Positions 36,877 to 45,419 of a stretch of DNA of 64,000 nt are shown here, piece by piece. The number at the start of each line of letters is the position of its first letter. Within the stretch, counting starts at the first letter, position 1. Under the pieces are notes generated by a model. It was not told the DNA's origin, ran no database searches, and saw nothing but the letters and a program-made list of their open reading frames with translations. Source of the DNA: CAWIJJ01 sp963836425 (GTDB lineage Bacteria; Acidobacteriota; Terriglobia; Bryobacterales; Bryobacteraceae); assembly GCA_963836425.1 (NCBI GenBank), contig CAWIJJ010000010.1, positions 1-64,000 of the forward strand. Reading direction: 5' to 3'. Made by a program: the position numbers and the translations under genes.

Positions 36877-39636
36877 CTACTTTCTCACCTCAGCCTCGAT
36901 CGCTTCCAGTTCCTTCCCGGCCTCCGCCCACTTTCCCTGCGAAGACAGGTCGCGATACCGTCGCAGATGCTCGCGCACCCTGTCCAGCCGGGCCTGATCC
37001 GTCGTGCCGCCCGTCGTAGCCGTTGAGGTGGTGGAGGTGGGAGTCGTCTTCGTTTCCGCCGTGCCGCCCGCCTGCTTCACCAGTTCCTGAGCCCCCGGAG
37101 AAAGCTGCGCCAGGGCCTGCTCGTAGCTGTCCGCGTAGATCACCCGGTTGCCCACCGCCAGCACCACTTTCTTCAACTGCGGCATGCTCCCTTCCGCCGC
37201 CTGAATGTAGATCGGATCGACGTAAAGGAAGGTGTTACCCACCGGCAGCACCAGGATCTGGCCCCGTACCGCGCGTGAACCCTGCTGGTTCCACAGCGTC
37301 AGGTCTTTGCTGATGTTCTGGTCCTGGTTGATGAAAGCCGAAACGTTCATCGGCCCCGGGATCAGCTCCTGCTTGGAGAGCAGCAGCACGGTAATGTCCC
37401 CGAGCTTGTCCCCGTCGCACCGGCCGGCCATCACTCCGATCAGATTATTCTTGTTCCTCGGCGTGAACGGGATCAGCAGCAGGAATTCCACTTTTTCCTG
37501 GCCCGGCAGCACCGCCATCACGTACGTCGGAGTGGCGCGCGTGGTCGCGTTGTCCGGTCCCGAGGTGTGCATGGGCAGGTCCCAGACGTCTTCCTTGTTG
37601 TAGAAGGCCTGCGGGTCGGTCATGTGGTAGGTGCGGTAGATTTCCGACTGCACGCGGAATAACGTCTCCGGGTAGCGTGCGTGCGCCCGCAGGTCGGCCG
37701 GCATCGCCGAAACGGGCAGGACGAGGTCCGGGAACAACCGTTGATAAGCCGCGATGATGGGGTCGTCCGGCGCGAACACATAGATGTGGGTGGTGCCGTC
37801 GTAGGCGTCCACCGTAGCTTTCACGGCGTTTCGGATGTAGTTGATGGAACCCATGCCCGGAACGTTGACCGCACGCGAATAAGGGTGCGCCGATGAAGTG
37901 GTGTAGCCGTCCACAATCCATACAAGCCGCCCTTCCTCCGTCACCACCAGGTAAGGATCCGAGTCCCACGAAAGGAACCCGGCCAGCGTCTGTAGCCGGT
38001 CAAGCACCTTGCGGTGGATCATCATCCGGCTATTCGGCGTGAGGTAGTCCGTCAGCAGAATGTTGGCCTCGCCCTCGTGGATTGCCGCCGCCAGCCGCAT
38101 CGGCAGCGACGAGATCGGAAACCCGCCCTTCCCTTCGTAAGTCGAGTAGGCATTCTGCTCGCCCGAAGGGTAGTTGAACTCCTTTTGCGCCGTGTGCACG
38201 AATACCGGCTCGTGCGTCGCCTCGCCGTAATAGATCTCCGGCCGCGTCAGTTTCAGGCTGCTGGTGCGCACCTGCGGCGGCGCGTCGTCGATCAGCAGCA
38301 CCGGCAGCCCGTCCGACGTTACCTTGCTGACCTCGGCCAGCACCAGCCCGTAGCCGTGCGTGTAGATAAACGCCGGGTTGATCCAGTTGGCGCGAGCGTC
38401 GGGAAGCTGCGAAATGTCCAGTTCGCGCGGCGAGAGCAGCACCTGGCGGTACTGGCCGTCGATCATATACCGGTCGACGTCGCTGTCCTGAAACGTGTAA
38501 TAAGTCCGCAGCGCCTGCCGTTGCGTGATGGTGTCGTGGAACGGTTTCCATTCCCACAGCCGGACGTTATCGAGTTCCGCGCGGTGCGCGTCCACGTCGA
38601 TCGGCGCCTCGGGCACCGCCTTGAACTCAATCTGCTGTACGTTCCCCGCCAGGCCGTAAGCGTTCCGGGTGGCATGGATGTGGGCGTCGATGTACGGCCG
38701 CTGCAGCGAGATCTCGTTGGGCCGCACGTACAGCGCCGAGACCGCGCGCGGAACGATAAACGTTACCAGCAGCGAAATCGCCATCGAAGCCGCCAGCACC
38801 CAGCGGCCCATCCACACCAGGCCCGCCGCCGCGATCGACGCCAGGACTAACAGCCATTGCAGCGGCAGCCCGATGTTCCGGTCCACATAGTCGATTCCCA
38901 CCAGGAAGGTGCCGTGTTCGTTGTAAGCCATCTCGAACCGGCCCAGGTAGAAGCGCAGCGCCATCGACAGCAGCAGTACCACCGCCGCCCCGCGGATGAA
39001 GCGCGATTCCAGGCCGCCTTCCAGCCGCAGAAAGCCCGGGTCGATCTCCTGCGCTTCCCGCATGTCCGGAAACTTGTAGCGCAGTTGCCAGCCCCGCGCC
39101 GCCAGCCAGTAGAGCAGAATGCACAGGATCGCCAGCGCCAGCACCCAGCCGCGCAGCATGCCGTAGAAGGGAAGGTCGAAAAGATAGAACGACAGCGGCT
39201 TGGCGAATACCGGGTCGTGCCAGGCCGTGGCCGCGGCGGGAAGTCCGCGCGACCCCGCGAAACGCACCACAGTCCACGTGTCAATCGAGGCTGCCGACGC
39301 AATGTACGCCAGCCCCAATAACACCAGTGCGGCCACCCGGGCGTACCACCGGTGTTCTCGCAGGCTGGTTCCGGCAAACTTCAGGGCGCGGGCGTGCGCG
39401 ATCCACAGCGCGGCGAAGGCCAGCAGAGTTGCCGCCGCCAGCGGAGCCGCCGCATAGTACAGCATGCTGAACCAGGTGTCCAACTGCCCCAGTTCCTTCC
39501 ACCATTGGATTTCGATGGCGTACCCGGCGAAGGAACTCGCCACCAGCAACAGGACAATCAGCAGGACGATGATCGTGATCCGCGTGGCCGGCGAACCCGG
39601 TGCCCTGCGTCTCTCTTCCATTTCGAACCTTGCCAT
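36877..39636 (-). CDS. UPF0182-family integral membrane protein
   Basis: About 919 residues from the ATG at 39636 (MARFEMEERR); a longer frame is unlikely because it would add residues before the cytosolic start. The N-terminal third has seven hydrophobic helices (first ITIIVLLIVLLLVASSFAGY). A large extracytoplasmic domain follows, with the conserved RPYIDAHIHATRNAYGL, NPAFIYTHGYGLVLAE, EIYYGEATHEPVFVHT, RMMIHRKVLDRLQ and VWIVDGYTTSSAHPYS. The C-terminus has a Thr-rich linker and a charged helix. The family is widespread and of unknown function, probably envelope-related. Confidence 0.9.
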   Translation of the reverse strand: MARFEMEERRRAPGSPATRITIIVLLIVLLLVASSFAGYAIEIQWWKELGQLDTWFSMLYYAAAPLAAATLLAFAALWIAHARALKFAGTSLREHRWYARVAALVLLGLAYIASAASIDTWTVVRFAGSRGLPAAATAWHDPVFAKPLSFYLFDLPFYGMLRGWVLALAILCILLYWLAARGWQLRYKFPDMREAQEIDPGFLRLEGGLESRFIRGAAVVLLLSMALRFYLGRFEMAYNEHGTFLVGIDYVDRNIGLPLQWLLVLASIAAAGLVWMGRWVLAASMAISLLVTFIVPRAVSALYVRPNEISLQRPYIDAHIHATRNAYGLAGNVQQIEFKAVPEAPIDVDAHRAELDNVRLWEWKPFHDTITQRQALRTYYTFQDSDVDRYMIDGQYRQVLLSPRELDISQLPDARANWINPAFIYTHGYGLVLAEVSKVTSDGLPVLLIDDAPPQVRTSSLKLTRPEIYYGEATHEPVFVHTAQKEFNYPSGEQNAYSTYEGKGGFPISSLPMRLAAAIHEGEANILLTDYLTPNSRMMIHRKVLDRLQTLAGFLSWDSDPYLVVTEEGRLVWIVDGYTTSSAHPYSRAVNVPGMGSINYIRNAVKATVDAYDGTTHIYVFAPDDPIIAAYQRLFPDLVLPVSAMPADLRAHARYPETLFRVQSEIYRTYHMTDPQAFYNKEDVWDLPMHTSGPDNATTRATPTYVMAVLPGQEKVEFLLLIPFTPRNKNNLIGVMAGRCDGDKLGDITVLLLSKQELIPGPMNVSAFINQDQNISKDLTLWNQQGSRAVRGQILVLPVGNTFLYVDPIYIQAAEGSMPQLKKVVLAVGNRVIYADSYEQALAQLSPGAQELVKQAGGTAETKTTPTSTTSTATTGGTTDQARLDRVREHLRRYRDLSSQGKWAEAGKELEAIEAEVRK

Positions 39637-39792
39637 GCCCCAAGCGTAGCACCGGCGCCGCCACCCCATACCGGCAAGGGGTATTTCCCGGTCCTCTGTT
39701 CCTGCAACTTGGCTGAACCTCCGGGCCAGGATGGATCGTCTATTTGGTAAGATGGAAAATCCAGTCTGGGATTCCAAGCTTGGGGTAAGTGA

Positions 39793-40509
39793 TTGAAGGT
39801 TAGCGTTCTCGTTTCCCTATTTCTGTGCAGCTTCGCCATTGCCGGCGCCCATCCAGGAGTGGATGCCATGGCGCCGGAAATCGTTCTCGAGCACTTTTGG
39901 GCAGTCAGCAGCAGCCAGGAACATGTGCTCAAAAACGCTTCCATGGAAGTGGAGATGGCCGCCACGCTGCCCAAACTCCACAAGGCCGGCAAGCTGTTCG
40001 CCCTGCGCCGCATCTCCGACCTCGGCCGGATCACCTACGAAATACTGCGCTTTGAAGGCGACGGCACGGTCAAAAACCAGGTCATCGCCCGCTATCTCAC
40101 GGCCGAAGCAGAAGCCCAGCGCAACCAGTCGCCCTCCCTCGCCGTCACGCCGGACAATTATAAGTTCAAGTACAAGGGCACCAATATCGCAGACGGCCGC
40201 GAGGTTCACGTCTTCGAAGTGACCCCCCGGAAGAAACGACAGGGCCTCTTCAAAGGACAGATCTGGATCGACGCTGAAACCTGCCTGCGCGTGCGCGAGT
40301 CCGGGTACCTGGTCAAGAATCCCTCCATTTTCCTCAAGCGCATCGAGTTCGTTCGCAAGTATGACATCGTCAACGGAATCTCCGTCCCCCGCCAGGTCCA
40401 AAGCATCGTTAACACCCGCCTGGTCGGCAAGGCCGAGTTGACGATCGACTTCACCAAAGTCGCAATCGATAATGGCAAGCGCGACGTGGCCGACCTCGGC
40501 GCGCAATAG
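39793..40509 (+). CDS. LolA-fold secreted protein, unknown function
   Basis: 238 residues from a TTG. The signal peptide (VLVSLFLCSFAIAGAHPG) is followed by beta-rich sequence resembling outer-membrane lipoprotein-sorting proteins: YKFKYKGTNIADGREVHVFE, KGQIWIDAETCLRVRESG and RKYDIVNGISVPRQVQ. Probably periplasmic and lipid- or lipoprotein-binding. It precedes hpnJ by 48 bases on the same strand and could take part in hopanoid handling. Confidence 0.75.
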   Translation: MKVSVLVSLFLCSFAIAGAHPGVDAMAPEIVLEHFWAVSSSQEHVLKNASMEVEMAATLPKLHKAGKLFALRRISDLGRITYEILRFEGDGTVKNQVIARYLTAEAEAQRNQSPSLAVTPDNYKFKYKGTNIADGREVHVFEVTPRKKRQGLFKGQIWIDAETCLRVRESGYLVKNPSIFLKRIEFVRKYDIVNGISVPRQVQSIVNTRLVGKAELTIDFTKVAIDNGKRDVADLGAQ

Positions 40510-40557
40510 TGCGGGCAGGCGGCCGGCGCAGTGGCGCGGTGCGCTCCGGGAGAACCG

Positions 40558-42027
40558 ATGAGAACGCTGTTTCTGAATCCCCCGTCTTTTGAAGGTTTCG
40601 ATGGCGGCGCCAGTTCGCGCTGGCCGGCTTCCCGGGAAATCGAGTCTTACTGGTACCCGGTCTGGCTCTGCTACCCCGCCGGCATGCTGCCGGACAGCAA
40701 GGTGGTGGATGCGCCTCCCCACAAGATTTCCATCGAACAGACCGTGGCCATGGCCCGGGATTTCGAGCTGCTCGTCCTGTACACCTCTACCCCCGGCTTC
40801 CACGTCGATGTGAAGATGGCCGAGATGATGAAGGACTCGAATCCCAAGCTGCGCGTCGCCTTCGTCGGTCCGCCGGTCACCACCGAGCCCGAAAAAACCC
40901 TCCAGGGCACCAAAGCCATCGACTTCGTCGTGCGCCGCGAATTCGATCACCAGATTGCGGATTACGCCCGCGGCGCCGCCCTCGAAAGCCTCCCCGGCGT
41001 CAGCTACCGCAAGAACGGATTCATCGTCAACAATCCCGAGGCCCCGGCCATCGAGGACCTCGACGCCCTGCCCTGGGTCACCCAGGTCTACAAACGCGAC
41101 CTCGACATCACGCGCTACAACGTGCCGTTTCTGCTCAACCCGTTCATCTCCTTCTACACCTCGCGCGGTTGCCCGGCGCTCTGCACGTTCTGCCTCTGGC
41201 CGCAAACCCATTCCGGACATCGCTGGCGCCTGCGCTCGTCCGACGACGTGGCAAACGAGGTCCGCTACGCCCTCGGGCAGTTCCCCAACGTCAAGGAAAT
41301 TTTCTTTGACGACGATACCTTCAACTACCGCAAGGAACGTACCATCGAGCTCTGCCGGAAACTCAAGCCGCTCAACTTCACCTGGTCCTGCACTTCGCGC
41401 GTCACCACCGACTACGACACCCTCAAGGCCATGAAGGAGGCCGGCTGCCGCCTGCTCATCGTGGGCTACGAATCGGGCGATCCGCAGATTCTCAAGAACA
41501 TCAAAAAGGGCGCCACCGTGGATATGGCCCAGCGCTTCACCGCCAACTGCAAGAAGCTCGGCCTGCTGGTCCACGGCGACTTTATCATCGGCCTGCCCGG
41601 CGAGACCCGCGACAGCATTCGCAAAACCATCGACTTCGCCAAACGGCTCGATACCGAAACCATTCAGGTTTCCATCGCCCACCCCTATCCCGGCACCGAG
41701 TTCTACGACTACGTCAAAAAGAACAACCTCATCACCATCGATTCGATGACCGACGAAACCGGTCATCAGCTTCCCAACATCATCTATCCCGGCCTCGACC
41801 GCGGTGAGCTGGTGGATTGGGTGGAACGCTTCTACGGCGAGTATTTCTTCCGCCCGCGCGTAGTGTGGCGCATCGTGCGGAAGGCCATCTTCAACGGAGA
41901 AGAGCGCCGCCGCCTCACCAAGGAAGCGAGAGAATACATGGCGCTGCGCGCGAAACGGAAGAAGTTCGTGGCGGAGCACAAGTCGTCGAGTAAAACGGCC
42001 CCGGTCACGGCCGGCTCCGGCGACTGA
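40558..42027 (+). CDS. hpnJ: Hopanoid radical SAM enzyme HpnJ
   Basis: 489 residues from ATG 40558, chosen because GGGAGA (40548-40553) precedes it. The N-terminal B12-binding-like region is FLNPPSFEGFDG. The iron-sulfur motif CPALCTFC (CX3CX2C, about 206-213) with LWPQTHSGHRWRLRS is typical of HpnJ, as are FFDDDTFNYRKERT, VGYESGDPQILKNI and GDFIIGLPGE. HpnJ converts bacteriohopanetetrol glucosamine into the cyclitol ether. It heads a run of four coupled genes that ends with hpnI. Confidence 0.9.
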   Translation: MRTLFLNPPSFEGFDGGASSRWPASREIESYWYPVWLCYPAGMLPDSKVVDAPPHKISIEQTVAMARDFELLVLYTSTPGFHVDVKMAEMMKDSNPKLRVAFVGPPVTTEPEKTLQGTKAIDFVVRREFDHQIADYARGAALESLPGVSYRKNGFIVNNPEAPAIEDLDALPWVTQVYKRDLDITRYNVPFLLNPFISFYTSRGCPALCTFCLWPQTHSGHRWRLRSSDDVANEVRYALGQFPNVKEIFFDDDTFNYRKERTIELCRKLKPLNFTWSCTSRVTTDYDTLKAMKEAGCRLLIVGYESGDPQILKNIKKGATVDMAQRFTANCKKLGLLVHGDFIIGLPGETRDSIRKTIDFAKRLDTETIQVSIAHPYPGTEFYDYVKKNNLITIDSMTDETGHQLPNIIYPGLDRGELVDWVERFYGEYFFRPRVVWRIVRKAIFNGEERRRLTKEAREYMALRAKRKKFVAEHKSSSKTAPVTAGSGD

Positions 42028-42034
42028 TGCGGGA

Positions 42035-42442
42035 ATGACCAGCGATCGCGCCCGCCTTCGCGTCAAAACCTGGATCTGCGCCGCCGTCGTGGTGCTCAGC
42101 AACCTGTTCGGCAATCTTTTCATGAAGCGCGGCATGCCCGCCGAGCTCGCTTCTCCCCTCGAGTACATCACCGTGCTGTTCCGCCCCTGGGTCGCGTTGG
42201 GCGTGGCCCTGCTCGTCCTCTGGATGCTCTCCCGCATGGCCCTGTTAAGCTGGGCGGACCTCAGCTACGTCCTGCCCGTGACTTCCATCGGCTACGTGCT
42301 GATCGCCCTCGCGGGCAAGATCGTCCTGAACGAAGCCATCAGCCCAAAGCGATGGGCCGGCATCGCCCTCATCATGGCCGGCGTCGCCCTGGTAGGCGGA
42401 GCCAGCCCGCCCCGCACCTCCACCGGGCAGGGCCGGACATGA
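42035..42442 (+). CDS. EmrE-like four-helix membrane protein, first of a pair
   Basis: 135 residues with four predicted membrane helices. LSNLFGNLFMKRGM, LLSWADLSYVLPVTSIGYVLIA and WAGIALIMAGVALVG resemble ArnE/ArnF and small multidrug-resistance half-transporters. Overlaps the next gene by ATGA. Paired non-identical half-transporters usually form heterodimeric flippases. Location between hpnJ and hpnI suggests a hopanoid-lipid role (inference). Confidence 0.82.
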   Translation: MTSDRARLRVKTWICAAVVVLSNLFGNLFMKRGMPAELASPLEYITVLFRPWVALGVALLVLWMLSRMALLSWADLSYVLPVTSIGYVLIALAGKIVLNEAISPKRWAGIALIMAGVALVGGASPPRTSTGQGRT

Positions 42443-42801
42443 AGTGGATCCTGATCGGCGTGATCGTCGCCGCCACCACCCTGGGCGAAGTGCTCCAGGC
42501 CATGGGCATGCGCCGCCACGGCGAGATCCACGACTTCCGCCCCGGCGCCCTCCGCCGCGCCATGGCCGTGCTCGCCCGCAACCGCATCGTCATCGGCTCC
42601 GTCTTCGCCATGGCCGTTTCGTTCTTCGCCTACATGGGGCTGCTCACTATCTCCGACCTCAGCTTCGCCGTGCCGGCCACCGCCGTGACCTACGTGCTCG
42701 AAACCGTGCTCGCCAGGTACCTTCTCAAAGAACGCGTCACCTGGCTGCGCTGGACGGGCGCCGCGCTGGTCGTCTGCGGCGTCGCCCTGGTCTCCTTGTG
42801 A
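42439..42801 (+). CDS. EmrE-like four-helix membrane protein, second of a pair
   Basis: 120 residues from the overlapping ATG at 42439 (MKWILIGVIVAATTLGEVLQ). Four helices, with LLTISDLSFAVPATAVTYVLE and WLRWTGAALVVCGVALVSL. It is paralogous to the preceding product and coupled to hpnI by a GTGA overlap at 42798-42801. Confidence 0.82.
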   Translation: MKWILIGVIVAATTLGEVLQAMGMRRHGEIHDFRPGALRRAMAVLARNRIVIGSVFAMAVSFFAYMGLLTISDLSFAVPATAVTYVLETVLARYLLKERVTWLRWTGAALVVCGVALVSL

Positions 42802-43928
42802 CGCTGCTGGCTCTTCCCGCGCTTGCCGGCGCCGCTTATTACCTGCTCGCTGTCATCGCCGCCTGGAAGTTCCGCCGCCGCCCCCGCCCGCCCGCCGGCG
42901 ATCTCCCCCCCGTGTCCGTCCTCAAGCCGCTCCACGGCAGCGATCCCGGCCTCTACCAGGCACTCGAATCGCACGCCCGCCAGGACTACCCCGATTTCGA
43001 GCTGGTGTTCGGCGTCAGCAATCCCTCCGACCCCGCCCTCGAACACGTCCGCCGCCTGCAACGCGACTTTGCCGCCCTGCCGGTCTCCGTTTACGTTGTG
43101 CCGACTGCCGCTCCCAATGCCAAGGTCGGCGTGCTCCGGGAACTCTCGAGACGTGCCCGCCACCCGCTGCTCGTCATCAACGATAGCGACATCGTCGTCG
43201 GACCGCGCTACCTGCGCGAAGTCGTCGCCGGATTGCGCCCCCCGCAAGCCGGACTCGTCACATGCCTCTATCGCGCGCGCGCCGCCTCCTGGGCCGGACG
43301 CGCCGAGGCCCTCGGCATCGCCACCGAGTTCGCCCCCAGCGTGCTGGTCGCCTGGCTGCTCGGCGAAGCGCAGTTCGCCCTCGGCTCCACCATGGCCCTG
43401 CACCGTGAAACGCTCGAGGCCGCCGGTGGTTTCGGCGCCATCGAGCGATTCGTGGCCGACGACTATCAACTGGGACGCCGCGTCAGCGCCCTCGGCCTGC
43501 GCGTCGAATTCTCGCGCGAAGTTGTCGAAACCACCCTCGGCGCCGCCTCGCTCGCCGCCGTTTGGAAGCATCAGCTCCGCTGGTCGCGCACCATCCGCGT
43601 TTCCCGGCCCGCCGGTTACTACGGGTACCTGGTAACTCACGTCACCTTCTGGTCCCTGGTCGCCTGCGCCGCCGGCGAGTGGCGTGCCGCAGCGCTCGCC
43701 CTCGCCGTGCGTCTGGCTGCCGGCATCCTCGTGGGCGCGGGCATCCTCGGCGACCGCAGCGCCCTCACCCGCTTCTGGCTCATCCCCCTTCGCGACCTGT
43801 TCGGATTCGCCGTCTGGCTGGCCGGAACCTTCGGCAATCGCGTCGAGTGGCGCGACCGCATTCTTCGCCTCCAGCCCGATGGAACCATCCGCGAAGATGG
43901 CGAAAAGATAGTAAGCGGCTCCAATTAG
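42798..43928 (+). CDS. hpnI: Hopanoid glycosyltransferase HpnI
   Basis: 376 residues from the GTG overlapping the preceding stop. A membrane-anchored GT2 enzyme of the ceramide-glucosyltransferase type: PVSVLKPLHGSDPGL, DYPDFELVFGVSNPSDPA, the metal-binding NDSDIVVGPRYL (about 128) and the end motif HQLRWSRTIR (about 259). Hydrophobic helices are at both ends. HpnI adds N-acetylglucosamine to bacteriohopanetetrol. The deacetylase HpnK, next in the known pathway, is not in the window. Confidence 0.88.
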   Translation: MTLLALPALAGAAYYLLAVIAAWKFRRRPRPPAGDLPPVSVLKPLHGSDPGLYQALESHARQDYPDFELVFGVSNPSDPALEHVRRLQRDFAALPVSVYVVPTAAPNAKVGVLRELSRRARHPLLVINDSDIVVGPRYLREVVAGLRPPQAGLVTCLYRARAASWAGRAEALGIATEFAPSVLVAWLLGEAQFALGSTMALHRETLEAAGGFGAIERFVADDYQLGRRVSALGLRVEFSREVVETTLGAASLAAVWKHQLRWSRTIRVSRPAGYYGYLVTHVTFWSLVACAAGEWRAAALALAVRLAAGILVGAGILGDRSALTRFWLIPLRDLFGFAVWLAGTFGNRVEWRDRILRLQPDGTIREDGEKIVSGSN

Positions 43929-43934
43929 TTACGA

Positions 43935-43963
43935 TTGACCCCCGCAGCGACGCTCGCTACGCT
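43935..43963 (+). promoter_or_regulatory. Promoter immediately before adk
   Basis: TTGACC (43935-43940), 17-base spacer, TACGCT (43958-43963). The expected start falls on or next to the GTG at 43969, implying a leaderless mRNA. Confidence 0.45.
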
Positions 43964-43968
43964 GGTCT

Positions 43969-44634
43969 GTGATACTACTGCTGTTCGGCCCTCCCGGCTG
44001 TGGCAAAGGAACGCAGGCCGGCTATCTTTCTAATAAATTCCACATCCCTGCAATCTCCACTGGTGAAGTGTTTCGTGCCGAATGCAAAGCCGGCACGGAA
44101 CTCGGCAAAATGGCTTGTTCGATCCTCGCTGAAGGCGGACTGGTCGGTGACGATGTCGTAAACGGAATCGTCGCCAGCCGCATCGCCCGGCCCGATTGTG
44201 CCAACGGGTTTCTGCTCGACGGATACCCGCGCACCGTCCCGCAGGCGATGTACTTCTCTTCTTTACTGGCGCAACGATCCCTGCCGGAGCCGGTGGTGCT
44301 CCACATGGACGTCCCGGACGAAGTCCTGGTCAGGCGCCTCACTTCCAGGCGGCAATGTCCCGTCTGCTTTCGGATTTACAACCTGCTGTGGCAGGCGCCT
44401 AAGTCACCAGGCATCTGCGACAGCGACGGCGCCGAACTGATTACCCGCGCCGACGATCGCGAAGAAGTCATCCGGCAGCGCCTGCGTGCTTACCAGGAAC
44501 TGACCGGACCCATTCTGAAATGGTACGGCCGCACCGCCGCCGTGCACACCGTAGACGGCACCAAATCCCTGCTCGAAGTCTCCCAAGCCATGGATCGCGC
44601 AATCAGCAAGGCTGCTTCACTGACTGTGGCCTGA
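43969..44634 (+). CDS. adk: Adenylate kinase
   Basis: 221 residues from GTG 43969, without a ribosome binding site. The P-loop is GPPGCGKGTQ; AISTGEVFR, GFLLDGYPRTVPQA and the LID with CPVC (about 130) and CDSDG form a zinc-type LID with three Cys and an Asp. Interconverts AMP, ADP and ATP. It lies outside the usual ribosomal-protein context, so it may be a second copy. Confidence 0.92.
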   Translation: MILLLFGPPGCGKGTQAGYLSNKFHIPAISTGEVFRAECKAGTELGKMACSILAEGGLVGDDVVNGIVASRIARPDCANGFLLDGYPRTVPQAMYFSSLLAQRSLPEPVVLHMDVPDEVLVRRLTSRRQCPVCFRIYNLLWQAPKSPGICDSDGAELITRADDREEVIRQRLRAYQELTGPILKWYGRTAAVHTVDGTKSLLEVSQAMDRAISKAASLTVA

Positions 44635-44650
44635 GTCACTTGCCGGCCCG

Positions 44651-44687
44651 GGCGTCTGACACGTTCCACGATAAAATGTCAGACGCC
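44651..44687. promoter_or_regulatory. 11-bp inverted repeat across the O-methyltransferase start
   Basis: GGCGTCTGACA (44651-44661) and TGTCAGACGCC (44677-44687) are exact complements with a 15-base loop. The right arm overlaps the ATG at 44676-44678. No T run follows, so it is not a classic terminator for adk; it could hide the start codon in the mRNA or be an operator. Confidence 0.5.
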
Positions 44688-45353
44688 CTCATGTCCCGCA
44701 ATCACACCCCAATTACCGACCAGATGGCGGACTACATCCGCCAGGTGACCCTGCGCGAGCCCGAACCCCTGCGCGTCCTCCGCGAAGAGACGGAAAATCA
44801 TCCCGAGGCCTCCATGCAGACTTCCCCCGAACAGGGCCAGTTCCTGCACCTCATGGCGCGTGCCACCGCAGCGCGCAAGACGCTCGAAGTGGGCGTTTTC
44901 ATGGGTTACAGTTCCACCTGGGTGGCGCTGGCGCTTCCCGAAGACGGCCGCATCGTGGCCTGCGACCGCAGCGAGGAATACACCGCCCGCGCCCGCCGCA
45001 CGTGGCGCGAAGCGGGCGTCGAAAACAAAATCGACCTGCGCCTCGGCAACGCCCTCGCCACCCTCGACGCGCTGCTCGAAAACGGCAGCCGCGGCACCTT
45101 CGATTTCGCCTTCATCGACGCCGACAAATCCAATTACCGGAATTATTATGAGCGCGCCCTGCTGCTGCTCCGTCCCGGCGGCCTCATCGCCGTCGATAAC
45201 GTGCTCTGGAAAGGCGCCGTCCTGGATCCGGCCGACCGTTCGCCCGATACCGAAGCCATCCGCGACTTCAACCGCATGGTCCACTCCGACCCGCGCGTCG
45301 CCCTCAGCATGGCCACCATGGGCGACGGGCTGACCCTGGCCTGCAAACTGTAG
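44676..45353 (+). CDS. SAM-dependent O-methyltransferase (COMT-like family 3)
   Basis: 225 residues if it starts at ATG 44676, or 220 from the in-frame ATG at 44691. The SAM motif is TLEVGVFMGYSSTWVAL, followed by GRIVACDRSEEY, FDFAFIDADKSNYRNYYE (metal-binding Asp), and GGLIAVDNVLWKGAVLD. It matches catechol/caffeoyl-CoA-type methyltransferases. Soluble. The true substrate is unknown. Confidence 0.88.
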   Translation: MSDALMSRNHTPITDQMADYIRQVTLREPEPLRVLREETENHPEASMQTSPEQGQFLHLMARATAARKTLEVGVFMGYSSTWVALALPEDGRIVACDRSEEYTARARRTWREAGVENKIDLRLGNALATLDALLENGSRGTFDFAFIDADKSNYRNYYERALLLLRPGGLIAVDNVLWKGAVLDPADRSPDTEAIRDFNRMVHSDPRVALSMATMGDGLTLACKL

Positions 45354-45419
45354 CCGCCGCGCGCCCAAAAAGCCCATCAACTCTGGATTGCGGATACAAT
45401 GGTTCGATTAGGTGAGACC

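Noticed and set aside
39817..42237. 806-codon minus-strand frame opposite the LolA-like gene and hpnJ
   Set aside because: Shadow of two strongly supported genes.
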